Notes: a model not told the origin generated them from the letters alone. Positions 1 through 8,533 are shown, numbered from the stretch's first letter. The stretch is DNA of 64,000 bases from Halobiforma lacisalsi AJ5 (GCF_000226975.2 NZ_CP019285.1:1302001-1366000); one strand, 5' to 3'. Translations and numbers: made by a program.

Positions 1-842
1 TGGATCGCTCGATCCTCAACGAACTGGGCGATCCGCTGATGCACCTCATCCGGAACGCGGTCGACCACGGGATCGAGCCCCCCGAGGAGCGCGAGCGGAA
101 GGGCAAACCCCGCGAGGGGACGATCAAGCTGGTCGGCGAACGCGAGCGTGACCGGGTCTCGGTCACCGTCGAGGACGACGGCCGCGGTCTCGACGTCGAC
201 GAACTCCGCGAGAAGGCCGTCGAGCAGGGCGTCAAGACCGAAGAGGAGATCAAAGTGCTCGACGACTCGGAGGTCTACGACCTGATCTTCCACCCCGGCT
301 TCTCGACGACGGAGGAGGTCACCGAGGTCAGCGGCCGCGGCGTCGGGATGGACGTCGTCAACCAGGTCGTCCGCGGGGTCGACGGCTCGATCAACGTCGA
401 GAGCGAACCCGACGAGGGGACCGCGATCACGCTCATGTTGCCGGTCAGCGTCGCCATCGTCCGCGTCCTCTTCGTCACCGTCGGCGACGAGCAGTACGGC
501 GTCCCCATCAAGAACATCGACGAGATCTCCGAACTCGAGGACGTCACCGTCGAGACGGTCGAAGGCCGGCCGACGGTGACTCACGACGACCGCGTCTATC
601 CACTGCTCTCGCTCGGCGACCGGCTAGACGTCCCCGACGCGGAACACGCCGAAGACGACATGGTCGTTCGCATCAAGGACAACGTCCGTCAGGTCTGTCT
701 GCGCTGTTCCGACGTCGTCGGTCAGGAAGAAGTCGTCATCAAGCCGTTCGAGGGTGTCCTCAGCGGCACGCCCGGGATCAGCGGGGCGTCCGTGCTCGGC
801 GAGGGCGAGGTCGTGATGATCCTCGACGTCGAGACGCTCTAG
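1..842 (+). CDS. cheA: Chemotaxis histidine kinase CheA, C-terminal part (cut by window edge)
   Basis: The frame is open from base 3, so the gene begins before the window. The visible part starts in the histidine-kinase ATPase domain: N box ending in RNAVDHGIE, G1 box DDGRGLD and G2 box GRGVGMDVV. A CheW-like regulatory domain follows from about base 430 (VAIVRVLFVTVGDEQYGVP) to the end. CheA is the cytoplasmic kinase that autophosphorylates under receptor control and passes phosphate to CheY. The phosphotransfer and dimerisation domains lie outside the window. cheY and cheC follow on the same strand, 158 bp downstream, as expected for a che operon. Confidence 0.95.
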   Translation, partial: DRSILNELGDPLMHLIRNAVDHGIEPPEERERKGKPREGTIKLVGERERDRVSVTVEDDGRGLDVDELREKAVEQGVKTEEEIKVLDDSEVYDLIFHPGFSTTEEVTEVSGRGVGMDVVNQVVRGVDGSINVESEPDEGTAITLMLPVSVAIVRVLFVTVGDEQYGVPIKNIDEISELEDVTVETVEGRPTVTHDDRVYPLLSLGDRLDVPDAEHAEDDMVVRIKDNVRQVCLRCSDVVGQEEVVIKPFEGVLSGTPGISGASVLGEGEVVMILDVETL

Positions 843-969
843 ATCACACCGTCGTTATTCCGCGCGTAAGGTAGGTTGAATTTTCAGTTCACGTTTGAAT
901 CCAACAGCTGTGGGAACGACCGTTCCGTCGTCCCGTTTGCGACCAACACGACATCGAATCGGTCAACAT

Positions 970-1000
970 CATTAAGTCATCCGGGTGTATTCACTCCTCT
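970..1000 (+). promoter_or_regulatory. Probable leaderless promoter of cheY
   Basis: A TATA-like ATTAAGT at 971-977 lies about 27 bp before the cheY ATG. That is the spacing expected for a haloarchaeal transcript starting at or next to the start codon. No ribosome binding site is evident before cheY. It would let cheY-cheC be transcribed independently of cheA. Confidence 0.45.
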
Positions 1001-1357
1001 ATGGACGTATTGATCACAGACGATTCCGGGTTCATGCGGGATCTTCTTCGTGAAATCCTCGAGGAAGACCACAATATCGTCGGTGAGGCCGAAAACGGCG
1101 TCGAGGCCGTCGAACTCTATCAGGAGGAGGAGCCGGATATCGTCTTTATGGACATCGTGATGCCGATCAAAGACGGAATCGAGGCGACCGACGAGATCAC
1201 GGACATGGATCCCAACGCGAAGGTCGTCATGTGCACCAGCGTCGAGCAGGCCGAGCAGATGAAAGACTCGATCAAGGCCGGCGCTGAAGGCTACATCACC
1301 AAACCGTTCCAGAAGGAAAGCGTGCTCGAAGAACTCAACAGCATCGCTGCCGGGTAA
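1001..1357 (+). CDS. cheY: Chemotaxis response regulator CheY
   Basis: A 118-residue single receiver domain with no output domain. The acidic pair D7/D8 binds the metal ion, D51 in DIVFMDIVMP is the phosphorylation site, T79/S80 and K101 (ITKPF) complete the active site. It is phosphorylated by CheA and, in archaea, acts on the archaellum motor through CheF rather than FliM. Length is normal for the family. It is followed after 6 bp by the CheC phosphatase gene, so the kinase, its target and the enzyme that resets it are adjacent. Confidence 0.95.
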   Translation: MDVLITDDSGFMRDLLREILEEDHNIVGEAENGVEAVELYQEEEPDIVFMDIVMPIKDGIEATDEITDMDPNAKVVMCTSVEQAEQMKDSIKAGAEGYITKPFQKESVLEELNSIAAG

Positions 1358-1363
1358 CTCGCC

Positions 1364-2590
1364 ATGGAGATCGACATCCGCGAACTCGAGAACTACCAGC
1401 AACTCGCCCACGACGGTGCACAGTCGGCCGCCGACTCGCTGTCCCAACTGACCGGTATCAAAACGAACGTTCAGATCACGAACGTCTCGTTGATGTCCTC
1501 CACGGACCTCAAACAGGAGTTCATCGGCAGCGAGTTCGCCGGTGTCAGCGTCGATCTGAACGGCGAAATCTCCGGTGAGGTCGCCCTCGCGTTCGACGAG
1601 AAGGGGCGACGAGCGATCACCGACAAGCTCGTCCCGGCCGACGATCCCGAGAAGAAGAAAAGCAGCATCGAGGAAGTCGGCAACATCATGTCGAGCGGCT
1701 TCGTCGACGGCTGGGCCAACTACCTGAACGCCAGGATCAAGAGTTCGCCGCCGACCTACATCGAGGGAACGGGGACCGACGTCTTGCCCCAGTCCGCGAC
1801 CGACGGTGACGGCCACCTGTTCGTCTTCCGCAGTCGTGTCGAGGCCGGCGACGGCGTCGATAACGCCGTCGACTTCCGAATCCTGCTCGTCCCCGACTCC
1901 ACCTCGCTCGAGCGGACGATGCAACCGAAGACGGCGGGCGGTATCTCCTTCGAGAAACTCGAGGTCTTCACGGATATGACCAAGGAGGGGGCCGAGAAGG
2001 CCGCGACCAACATCACCTCGATGACGGGAATCGACACCGCCGTCAACGTCAGTCGCCTGACGCTGGTGCCGATCGAGGACATCCCGAAGGCCGTCGGCAG
2101 TAAACGCTACGTCGGCACCGTCATGGAGTACGACGGGAAGATCAGCGGCTTCCTCGTGATCCTGTTCGACCAGCCCTCCGGGCGGGCCGTCGTCGACTCG
2201 CTAGTGCCGATGGAAACCGACGAACAGTGGGGCGACGTCGAACAGGAGGCGCTCAAGGAGCTCTCGAACATCATGACTAGCGGCTTCGTCGACGGCTGGG
2301 CCAACGTGTTGAACGCCGAGATCAAACACAAGCCGCCGCAGTTCGTCGCCGACACCGGTGCGTCGGTGATGAATCCGGTTACGGCTCGCATCGGCGACAC
2401 CGACGATCACGCGTTCCTGCTGGACTCGAGCATCGAAACCAACAGCGATCAGGTGTTTACCTGTCAGATGCTCGCTCTGCCGCGGCGCGACGAACTCGAG
2501 CAGGCCCTGGACGACCTGCTGGTCGAGAACTCGGAGAACACGCGGGTCGATCCCGAAGAATTGTTCAAGCAGCAGAAAAACGGCGACTGA
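1364..2590 (+). CDS. cheC: CheY-P phosphatase CheC, two-domain form
   Basis: A 408-residue protein made of two similar halves, each with a CheC phosphatase signature. In the first, E104 and N107 lie in SSIEEVGNIM; in the second, E299 and N302 lie in ALKELSNIM. Each is followed by GFVDGWAN and a conserved proline about 23 residues later. Bacterial CheC is about 200 residues with two active sites, so this is roughly twice that length, as in some haloarchaeal CheC proteins. It probably dephosphorylates the neighbouring CheY. It is the last chemotaxis gene before the IS-rich island. The next che gene, cheF, is about 9 kb away on the other strand. Confidence 0.9.
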   Translation: MEIDIRELENYQQLAHDGAQSAADSLSQLTGIKTNVQITNVSLMSSTDLKQEFIGSEFAGVSVDLNGEISGEVALAFDEKGRRAITDKLVPADDPEKKKSSIEEVGNIMSSGFVDGWANYLNARIKSSPPTYIEGTGTDVLPQSATDGDGHLFVFRSRVEAGDGVDNAVDFRILLVPDSTSLERTMQPKTAGGISFEKLEVFTDMTKEGAEKAATNITSMTGIDTAVNVSRLTLVPIEDIPKAVGSKRYVGTVMEYDGKISGFLVILFDQPSGRAVVDSLVPMETDEQWGDVEQEALKELSNIMTSGFVDGWANVLNAEIKHKPPQFVADTGASVMNPVTARIGDTDDHAFLLDSSIETNSDQVFTCQMLALPRRDELEQALDDLLVENSENTRVDPEELFKQQKNGD

Positions 2591-2642
2591 GTCGGTTCGA
2601 GTTCTCGATTTCCGTTCTGTCCGTTCTCACTGTTCTCGCTAT

Positions 2643-2714
2643 GAGCTAATGGAGATACCTCTATGACAAGCACAGCTTTATTCCAGTGAGAGAGCACCCG
2701 AACCGGATGTTTAG
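2643..2714. repeat. 72-bp repeat, copy A (IS remnant?)
   Basis: This segment matches 6555-6626 in the same orientation at 63 of 72 positions. Both copies begin GAGCTAATGGAGATACCTCT and end GATGTTTAG. Copy A starts 52 bp after the cheC stop, so it marks the left border of the disrupted region. It is probably the end of a lost mobile element, but no transposase is attached to it. Confidence 0.7.
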
Positions 2715-2754
2715 ACCGTATTGTCCGCTACCTGATACTGGTAGGTGACAGATT

Positions 2755-3201
2755 CTAGAAAGAATCGAGGCTTCGTTGGTCGTCCGTGACGCCTTTCCGA
2801 CCGCCGCCACGAATCGACCTTGGATCAACGATCTCCCCAGATTCGAGGCAGCGTTCGATCCACTCGGCACGCTGACCGCCGTCCTCAAGATGATCGTACG
2901 GGTAGTGGGTGTCACCTTCAGTCAACCGATCAGTGACGACGCGAAGGGTTCGACGAAACATATCGTTCGTGTCCTGGTTGAGCAGCGAGGGATCGGCCAG
3001 CACCCAAACATCACCGTTCCACTCGAGATTGCGGCGATCGACATCGACTGACTTGGCGAGGTCGACTATGTCAACGTCGGTCGGTGGGTTCGCGTCTGTC
3101 TCTGGTTGCTCGAGGCCGCCTGCAGCGAGCTGCCGCCAGTCGTCAGTGAACTCGTGACACCACTCGCGTGCACGTGCGTGAAGCGTGCTCGAAGGAGACT
3201 A
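2755..3201 (-). pseudogene. 5'-truncated gene of unknown function
   Basis: An open frame runs leftward from an in-frame stop at 3199-3201 to a stop at 2755. It has no ATG; the first usable start is a GTG at 3003 (82 residues). The upstream 66 codons, including HARAREWCHEFTDDWRQLA, have the same acidic, Trp-rich composition as the rest, so the real start was lost. I see no motif that identifies a family. It lies in the IS-rich island and is probably the 3' remnant of a plasmid- or virus-type gene. Confidence 0.5.
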
Positions 3202-3254
3202 GAACAGCGAATTGCAAGTTCATTCAGTCAAATCCATCATGTAACTTGACCCCG

Positions 3255-3468
3255 TTACCAGTCTGTTCTGGCCTTTCCTTTAGTGTTCAAACCTGATCCT
3301 TCTATTCGTTCAGGTCTATACGTAGATATCCATCCGGTCGGCATCGACTTCTTAGCTTCCCCGATCGCACTGTCGAGAAGTGCTTCATCGATCTCCTCAC
3401 CGCGCTCTTCTTCATGGGCCTACGAGTAATAGATTCGTTTTATCTTCTTCCGATTCTGTGGCTTCCAT
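3255..3468 (-). pseudogene. Small frameshifted gene of unknown function
   Basis: An ATG at 3468 opens a frame reading MEATESEEDKTNLLLVGP and then a stop. A one-base shift near 3413-3420 restores a coding-like frame (HEEERGEEIDEALLDSA...) ending KARTDW at a stop at 3255-3257. The joined product would be about 70 residues, acidic at its N-terminus. No family is recognised. The change of frame rather than a random stop suggests a recent loss of function within the island. Confidence 0.45.
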
Positions 3469-3564
3469 AGACAAATGAGCCCGTCGCCACCGGCTTGAAA
3501 CCACTGCGTACCGGGTCGCATCTTTGCGTTCAATCATTCCTCCCCGCAACTCCAAGTTCAAATA

Positions 3565-3761
3565 ATACGATTCAACGCGAACTGCTAGACTGCGAGTACG
3601 AGCGTGAAACGTGGGGAAATCGCTCGCTCATCGAAGCCTGATTCGGAATCTTCAAATACCGCACCAGACGTTTCTATCATCGATTTCCCTTCCACAGCAC
3701 CGCCAACTCAACCAGATCCTGGCTTACAGCCTTCGCTGCTCTCCACAATGCTACGCTCTAA
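3565..3761 (+). pseudogene. Transposase remnant, C-terminal fragment (first copy)
   Basis: The frame reads LLDCEYERETWGNRSLIEA, a TGA where the second copy's relatives would have a sense codon, then FGIFKYRTRRFYHRFPF and a stop. It closely matches the end of the second decayed copy at 8210-8410. The pattern E-x-x-(F/W)-x-x-x-K-x-R is typical of the last part of a DDE transposase, but the IS family is not settled by what remains. Only the 3' end survives here. Confidence 0.65.
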
Positions 3762-4261
3762 CCTTGACACCCTTCAACTAAGTGTGATTGTGTCGTGAAC
3801 AGATTGTACTTTCCGTCGAATGAAAATATCTGGAACGGTAGTATTTACCGACCGTAGTTCGGCAGTTAAATCTCGTTTATGACAGTCCTCCCATTACCAC
3901 CACTTGTATCGACCATTACACTCGTGTTCGTATCTCCTCCGGTTAGGCCAGTGACTTTGAATCCAAGTCGCTCTGTGGATCCGATGACGGGGGCTACTTG
4001 TTCGAACTTTGCCTCAGAGTAAGCCTCGAACTTGTTGCTATCTTGTTCAGTATCTCGTTCAGTCCACTCCTCGAATGACCAACTGATCGAGGTGGCGGTG
4101 TCATCAACCGCGGATCCATCCGTGACTTCGCCACCCGTCACACTCCATTCGAGGTCGATTTCCACCGCATACTGGCGACCAAAATTCCGCCAGACGGCTT
4201 CGTATGCAGCTTCGTAATCGCCAGATGAAGCTGCTGCTGGGATACTGGCAATTGATAGTCC

Positions 4262-5330
4262 GAGGGTGTCATAGAACTCTTCTCACACCGTGATGATGGT
4301 GCTTCCCGGATTGTCTCCGCGTTCATAGTTGGTGATGGCGACCACGAGGCGCAGACAGAGTGCGAGGAACACCTGCGCTCGTGCGTGGACGCGGCCTCGG
4401 GCGTGCGTTCGCCCGAGGCCGCAGTCCTTGACTGATTCGTTGGTTCGTTCAACCCCCGTACGGCGGTTGTACGTCTCATCCAACGTGGATTGCTTCAGTT
4501 GAACGTCTTCGCTGTGTTCGTCGATGCGGTCTTCGACTCTGTACTCGATATCTTTCGGCTCGTCGGTGTTTCGCGCGTTGTACGGAGCGACTGGCACGAC
4601 CCCTGCGGCCAGCAGGTGGTCGTGCCAGTCGAGCGTGTCGTAGGCGCTGTCTCCAAGCATCCAGATCGGTGTGGAGACGGCGAGCGCGTCACGCGTGACG
4701 CGCATCGCCGTCTCCTCTGGCGCTTGCTTACTCTCTGTGAACTCCGCCGCAATCGGGATCTTTTGTCCGGTCGAGACGATCGTACAGCCGTAGCCGTGGT
4801 AGTACTCGTCGTCGGTTGGATCGTAGCACTTCGACGCGTCTTGATCGGCAGGCATCGCCCTCACGTCAGTTGAATCGATGCAGTAAGTCAAGTCGAGCAG
4901 GCCGCGGCGGGCGGCCTGCTCGACGAGTCGGCCAAAGACCTCGTCAACGACGTGTTCGAGGTCGGTGAGAAAGCGATCGACCGCGTCTCTGGACGGCGGT
5001 CGATCGAACCCACAGCTGAGCCAAACAACCGTGTTCCGAAGCTCTCGCTCAACCGGACGAATCCCGTAGATGTCCTTGTAGTAGCAGTGGAGGAAGCCAC
5101 GCATCAACTCTGGTGGTTCATGCTCTCGTGTTCGCCCCGTCTGCGCCGGGGCGAACACGTCGAACTCTTCGAGAAACTCGAAGGAGAGGTGCTCGAACAA
5201 CGCTAGCGTCTCGGTCTCCGCGACATTGAAGAACGACTCTACCGAAGGATCATCTTGCAGGGTCGCTGAGGCCATACCATCTCAGCATTCACCCTGCTCT
5301 TTGGTGTGGTAATCGTTCTATGACACCCTC
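4262..5330 (-). mobile_element. Complete IS5-type insertion sequence, 1,069 bp
   Basis: The ends are inverted repeats: GAGGGTGTCATAGAAC at 4262-4277 is repeated in inverse at 5315-5330 (16 of 16 identical; 24 of 28 over a longer stretch). The element is flanked by a 12-bp direct repeat, AATTGATAGTCC, at 4250-4261 and 5331-5342. One transposase gene fills it. Perfect ends and a perfect target duplication mean the insertion is recent and the element may still be active. Confidence 0.92.
4283..5275 (-). CDS. IS5-type DDE transposase
   Basis: A 330-residue transposase. The catalytic triad is D134 (CIDSTDVR), D209 (MLGDSAYDT) and E276, the last within the canonical Y-(2)-R-(3)-E-(6)-K signature (Y269, R272, E276, K283). 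It catalyses cut-and-paste movement of the surrounding element. The gene is full length, lies 20 bp inside the left repeat and begins 55 bp inside the right one. Assignment to the IS4/IS5 superfamily is firm; the exact group was not determined. Confidence 0.9.
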   Translation of the reverse strand: MASATLQDDPSVESFFNVAETETLALFEHLSFEFLEEFDVFAPAQTGRTREHEPPELMRGFLHCYYKDIYGIRPVERELRNTVVWLSCGFDRPPSRDAVDRFLTDLEHVVDEVFGRLVEQAARRGLLDLTYCIDSTDVRAMPADQDASKCYDPTDDEYYHGYGCTIVSTGQKIPIAAEFTESKQAPEETAMRVTRDALAVSTPIWMLGDSAYDTLDWHDHLLAAGVVPVAPYNARNTDEPKDIEYRVEDRIDEHSEDVQLKQSTLDETYNRRTGVERTNESVKDCGLGRTHARGRVHARAQVFLALCLRLVVAITNYERGDNPGSTIITV

Positions 5331-5365
5331 AATTGATAGTCCTGCTACTGTACCTCCGATCGTCT

Positions 5366-5695
5366 TTATTGCTTGTCGTCGTTCCATTGGAATCGAGTGA
5401 AGTAGTAGTACGCTGCCAGTGCTGCGATTCCCGGAAGGATGGCTACCAGCAAAATGGCAACGGTCAATGCGACTATTGATGGGTGTTTGAAACCCTGTTT
5501 TTGGGAGTCAAACAGAATCCAGACTGTGGCCACCCCGATGAACGGCACCCAGAGGATAGCTGCCAGCGGACCTATGAAGGTGAATCCGAGCCTCACATAC
5601 AGGAAGACCGCTGCGAATGCAACTATACCCAGTGCGGCAATTCGTCTATATGTGAGGTTTTTGATTTCGAGGGAGGCCAACAGGACTGGATTCAT
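5366..5695 (-). CDS. Small multi-pass membrane protein
   Basis: A 109-residue protein with about four hydrophobic segments: LAALGIVAFAAVFLYV-like region near residue 20, GPLAAILWVPFIGVATVWIL near 43-62, and a long C-terminal stretch IVALTVAILLVAILPGIAAL near 74-95. It ends in a short basic/polar tail. It starts 7 bp after the stop of the upstream Tat-exported protein and overlaps the start of the IS-split Tat-exported protein by 22 bp. The middle gene of this operon could be a membrane partner, immunity or export factor for the two secreted products. No family is recognised and the function is inferred only from position. Confidence 0.65.
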   Translation of the reverse strand: MNPVLLASLEIKNLTYRRIAALGIVAFAAVFLYVRLGFTFIGPLAAILWVPFIGVATVWILFDSQKQGFKHPSIVALTVAILLVAILPGIAALAAYYYFTRFQWNDDKQ

Positions 5696-5702
5696 ATTTG
5701 AG

Positions 5703-6368
5703 TTAAAGTGGTGTATCTTCGTTTATCAATTCGGCGTTTCCGTTAGCCTCACAACGGTGGTTGATGGTGGCAGTTACCGTTCGCCAAGTCGTTCCGACGT
5801 TCAGAGAGAATTCCCCGCGCTCACGTGCGTCGAACCGCTCATCAGTTTGGTTTCTGATCTGTGAACTCACTTCTCCATCGTAGTCGGTAAATGAGTCACC
5901 ATTCCCGTCTTGATCTGTACTTGCGTTTCGCCAAGTGTCACCATTGTACTCCCAACTGAAAGTTTGCTCGAACCGATATCTCACATTGCCAGCAATGGTG
6001 GCACGAGCAGTGTGGGATTCAGGTTGCTCACTCCATTCTGAGTTTGGTTCTACTTCCGAAACCCTCGCAACCTCTGTTTGGTAGTCCCATTCCGGATTGA
6101 GAAGGACATCGATAACCCCCTCTTCCTGATTTTTCGTCAAATCATCCTCCAACTCTTCTGGATGGTCGGAACTATCGTGTGCTTTGATGAACTCGATAAC
6201 TCCTTCCCGGTCATCAGGATCGAAATTAGTTGGATCATCCTTCTGATTCGCTAATACGGTTCCAGGAATTGTGGTGAGGCCCACAGCTGCGACAGCGGAA
6301 CTAGTAGCGAACCGCCGTCGAGATATGGACTCACTGGTCTCCTCCTCTTGAGTTTGGTTTTCCTGCAT
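5703..6368 (-). CDS. Tat-exported protein of unknown function
   Basis: 221 residues. After a polar N-terminus, SRRRFATSSAVAAVGL gives a clear twin-arginine signal peptide, cleaved probably near VLA-NQ. The mature part is acidic, with a helical N-terminal half (REGVIEFIKAHDSSDHPEEL) and a beta-rich C-terminal half ending in NHRCEANGNAELINEDTPL with a single cysteine. First gene of a three-gene operon (secreted, membrane, secreted). I considered a halocin precursor but there is no cysteine-rich C-terminal peptide. GC is lower than in the neighbouring chromosome, in keeping with acquired DNA. Confidence 0.7.
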   Translation of the reverse strand: MQENQTQEEETSESISRRRFATSSAVAAVGLTTIPGTVLANQKDDPTNFDPDDREGVIEFIKAHDSSDHPEELEDDLTKNQEEGVIDVLLNPEWDYQTEVARVSEVEPNSEWSEQPESHTARATIAGNVRYRFEQTFSWEYNGDTWRNASTDQDGNGDSFTDYDGEVSSQIRNQTDERFDARERGEFSLNVGTTWRTVTATINHRCEANGNAELINEDTPL

Positions 6369-6554
6369 TACATTTTACCTTAATGTTCCTTCCAATTTCA
6401 CTTTAATTACTGAATCATCATTCAAATATCGGTGATTGATTCACTTGGTGGGAATCTCCCGTTGGTTTGGGAATCTATTCGGCTTTGTTGAATCGCTGTA
6501 AGGTAGAATACTCTCCAGTAGTGCATACTACACTAACGGTCGTCGCGTTCACTA

Positions 6555-6626
6555 GAGCTAATGGAGATACCTCTATGATAAGCCATGCTTTATTCCAGCG
6601 ATAGAACAACCGAACCAGATGTTTAG
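6555..6626. repeat. 72-bp repeat, copy B (IS remnant?)
   Basis: Second copy of the repeat at 2643-2714, 63 of 72 positions identical and in the same orientation. It lies just upstream of the IS630-type element. The two copies bracket the three-gene secreted-protein operon and the IS5-type element. That arrangement would fit a composite or recombination-generated block. Confidence 0.7.
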
Positions 6627-6691
6627 CGTATAGGAGGCAGTCGAGCAAGGATAAGTTGGGTGTTGAGAAGGCTCGCCAGCAGAAAGTATTT

Positions 6692-7884
6692 TCCCGTGAG
6701 GACACGCCGACGTAGTACTCAAGATAACTTTTGCAAGTCGAGGAACTGCTTGATCCAGTTGCCAGCGAAGCTCACACGAGCAGTCAATCTCTCGAAGACA
6801 GTACTGACGAGAGCGCGGAACTCTTCCGCGCTCTCGACGATTAGCGGAGATATTTCCCACTTCAAACTCTTCCAGACCGATTCGATTGGGTTGAGGTCTG
6901 GCGATCCAACCGGCAAGAATACGAGATCGATACCGAGTTGGGACGCTCGCTTACGCGTGTATTCGCACGTGTGCGAGAAGAGATTGTCCAAGACGAGCAG
7001 AATCCGCTTGCCGGGATTCTGCTCGCGTATCCTTTCGAGACAGTCGCAGATTCGTTCTTTCGTCTGATCTTCCGGGAATGAGACGATGCTCTCGCCGTTG
7101 AGTGCATAGAAGCCGACCGCTGGTTCATCGATTCGAACCAGCGGTCGCTCAATGTGCGGGTTATCGACGTACCACATCCGACGCGAATTATCCCACGGTT
7201 GGGGATGTGAGGCGTCGAAGAACCCAACGACAGTACCCCCATCTGTACAAATATCGTCGTCAAGTTCCCAGCCACCGTCTTCGTCGGCTTCCTGTTTGTT
7301 GTGTGGCTGGTTGTCGTCCTCGGCGAGCGCCTCATCAAGGCGCTCGTCGAGGATCTCTTCAGCATCGTCAGGCCGTGATGGGCGCTTTGTTCGTGGGATT
7401 GAGTACGAAAGCCCTAGTTCACGGAGGAACGTACTCAGATAATCTGGATGGTACTCAACGTCGAATTCCTCGTTGAGGAGATGCTGTATCTCTTGTTGTT
7501 TCCACGGTTGGCCCTCACGCAGGAGTTCGAGAAGTTCTTCTTGTTCATCTTCGCCGAGCTTCGGGGGACGTCCGTCCCCGAAGTTCGGCGTCAGTTGACC
7601 GAGTCCGCCCTCATTCCAGCGCTGTGCCCACCGGCTTCCGGTTGATTCAGATTTCCCCACCCGGTTTGCTGCCTCCTCAAGCGTATCTCCTTCATAGAGA
7701 TTCTTCACGAAGGTAAGGCGGCGGACGACCTTCGGATCGTCCGCCTCGGTCAGAAGTCGATCAAGATCCTCATCGGAAAGATGTCGAACAACGTCCTTTC
7801 GACGATCGCTGCTCACTGTTCATCAACCATCTCACTCCAGCCCCAAAACTTCTCTCACGTACTAAGAACGGCGTGTCCTTGCGG
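6692..7884 (-). mobile_element. IS630-type insertion sequence, about 1.2 kb
   Basis: The transposase at 6719-7816 is bracketed by inverted repeats. AGGACACGCCG at 6699-6709, followed by TAGTAC at 6713-6718, is matched on the other strand by the same blocks at 7859-7879. The outermost bases match less well, so the exact borders (TA targets for this family) are uncertain by about 10 bp. Confidence 0.75.
6719..7816 (-). CDS. IS630-family transposase
   Basis: 365 residues in one uninterrupted frame. The N-terminal third carries two helix-turn-helix regions (TLEEAANRVGKSESTGSRWA and the later WKQQEIQHLLNEEF). The catalytic domain has D201 in VGFFDASH, D277 in LLVLDNLFSH and E312 in SPDLNPIESVWKSLK, the classic IS630 pattern. 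Between about 150 and 190 lies an acidic insert. It mobilises the surrounding element by cut and paste into TA sites. The gene looks intact. Confidence 0.9.
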   Translation of the reverse strand: MSSDRRKDVVRHLSDEDLDRLLTEADDPKVVRRLTFVKNLYEGDTLEEAANRVGKSESTGSRWAQRWNEGGLGQLTPNFGDGRPPKLGEDEQEELLELLREGQPWKQQEIQHLLNEEFDVEYHPDYLSTFLRELGLSYSIPRTKRPSRPDDAEEILDERLDEALAEDDNQPHNKQEADEDGGWELDDDICTDGGTVVGFFDASHPQPWDNSRRMWYVDNPHIERPLVRIDEPAVGFYALNGESIVSFPEDQTKERICDCLERIREQNPGKRILLVLDNLFSHTCEYTRKRASQLGIDLVFLPVGSPDLNPIESVWKSLKWEISPLIVESAEEFRALVSTVFERLTARVSFAGNWIKQFLDLQKLS

Positions 7885-7929
7885 CGTTTTTGTACCATTC
7901 TAGCCTCTCATACCGTCGGATCGAACCGT

Positions 7930-8410
7930 TCGTCGATTGATCCTACGAGGCGATCAGACAGTAGTTTCATCGGCTGAAACACTTCTTGGGGTCGGACTGC
8001 CGAGATCGCCGAGAAGTCACCGTCGATGTGACGAAAGTCGAAATCGGCGGCGACGAGCACTACGTTTGGGCTGCGTCGATTGTGACACACTTGAAGTTTT
8101 TGCCGTTGAGGCCTTTCCCGGTCGATCGAGCCTCGCTGCACTCCTCTTTTTGAAAGACGTTCTCGAACGGTGCCCCGGTCGCCCGCTGGTGCGGGCCGAC
8201 CGTGACTCATAATACGACTGGCCGCTCGAACTCTTAGACTGCGAATACGAGCATGAAACCTGGGGAAATCGGTCGCTCATCAAGGCGAGGTTCGATATCT
8301 TCAAATATCGAATCAGACGCTTCTACCACCGATTTCCCTTTCACTGCACCGCCACCTCAACCAGATCGTGGCTCACAGCCTTCGCCGCTCTCCACAATAC
8401 GACGCTCTAA
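7930..8410 (+). pseudogene. Decayed DDE transposase (second copy)
   Basis: Coding-like pieces run in two frames. TVDVTKVEIGGDEHYVWAAS is in one frame near 8010-8070. The next frame carries LEVFAVEAFPGRSSLAALLF and then PLVRADRDS, a stop at 8210-8212, then YDWPLELLDCEYEHETWGNR and SLIKARFDIFKYRIRRFYHR to a stop at 8408-8410. One frameshift and one in-frame stop therefore inactivate it. The D...D...E spacing and the motif order suit a haloarchaeal IS transposase; the family is not settled. The 3' 200 bp is duplicated at 3565-3761. Confidence 0.7.
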
Positions 8411-8533
8411 CTTTGATATTCTGGCCGTGTTGAATCACTAAACGATGGTGGAACGGTCTACCAAATCAACGAAGAGAAAACGGAAGGGTCTCTAATCCAG
8501 ATCTCCCGCGACGTTTTACACTTCAGGAGGTGT

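Larger units (their letters stand above)
3866..5387 (-). pseudogene. Tat-exported small protein, split by an IS element
   Basis: The N-terminal part is at 5387-5331 and the rest at 4261-3866, on either side of the IS at 4262-5330. Removing the IS and one copy of the 12-bp target duplication restores an uninterrupted 146-codon frame. It begins MERRQAIKTIGGTVAGLSIA, a twin-arginine-like signal peptide, continues through IPAAASSGDYEAAYEAVW and ends RTVINEI. The start overlaps the end of the upstream membrane-protein gene by 22 bp, so the genes were translationally coupled. The mature domain (about 115 residues) is not recognised. The gene is very likely inactive in this strain. Confidence 0.85.

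Noticed and set aside
977-1924. Long minus-strand open frame opposite cheY/cheC
   Set aside because: It mirrors two well-supported genes in high-GC DNA and its protein has no plausible fold or family; a shadow frame.
5703-6368. Possible halocin precursor
   Set aside because: It has a Tat signal and lies by a small membrane gene, but lacks a cysteine-rich C-terminal peptide.
6479-8425. GGC(T/C)(T/G)TGTTGAATC at 6479 and 8412 as terminal repeats of one element
   Set aside because: They are in the same, not inverted, orientation and do not bracket a single transposase.
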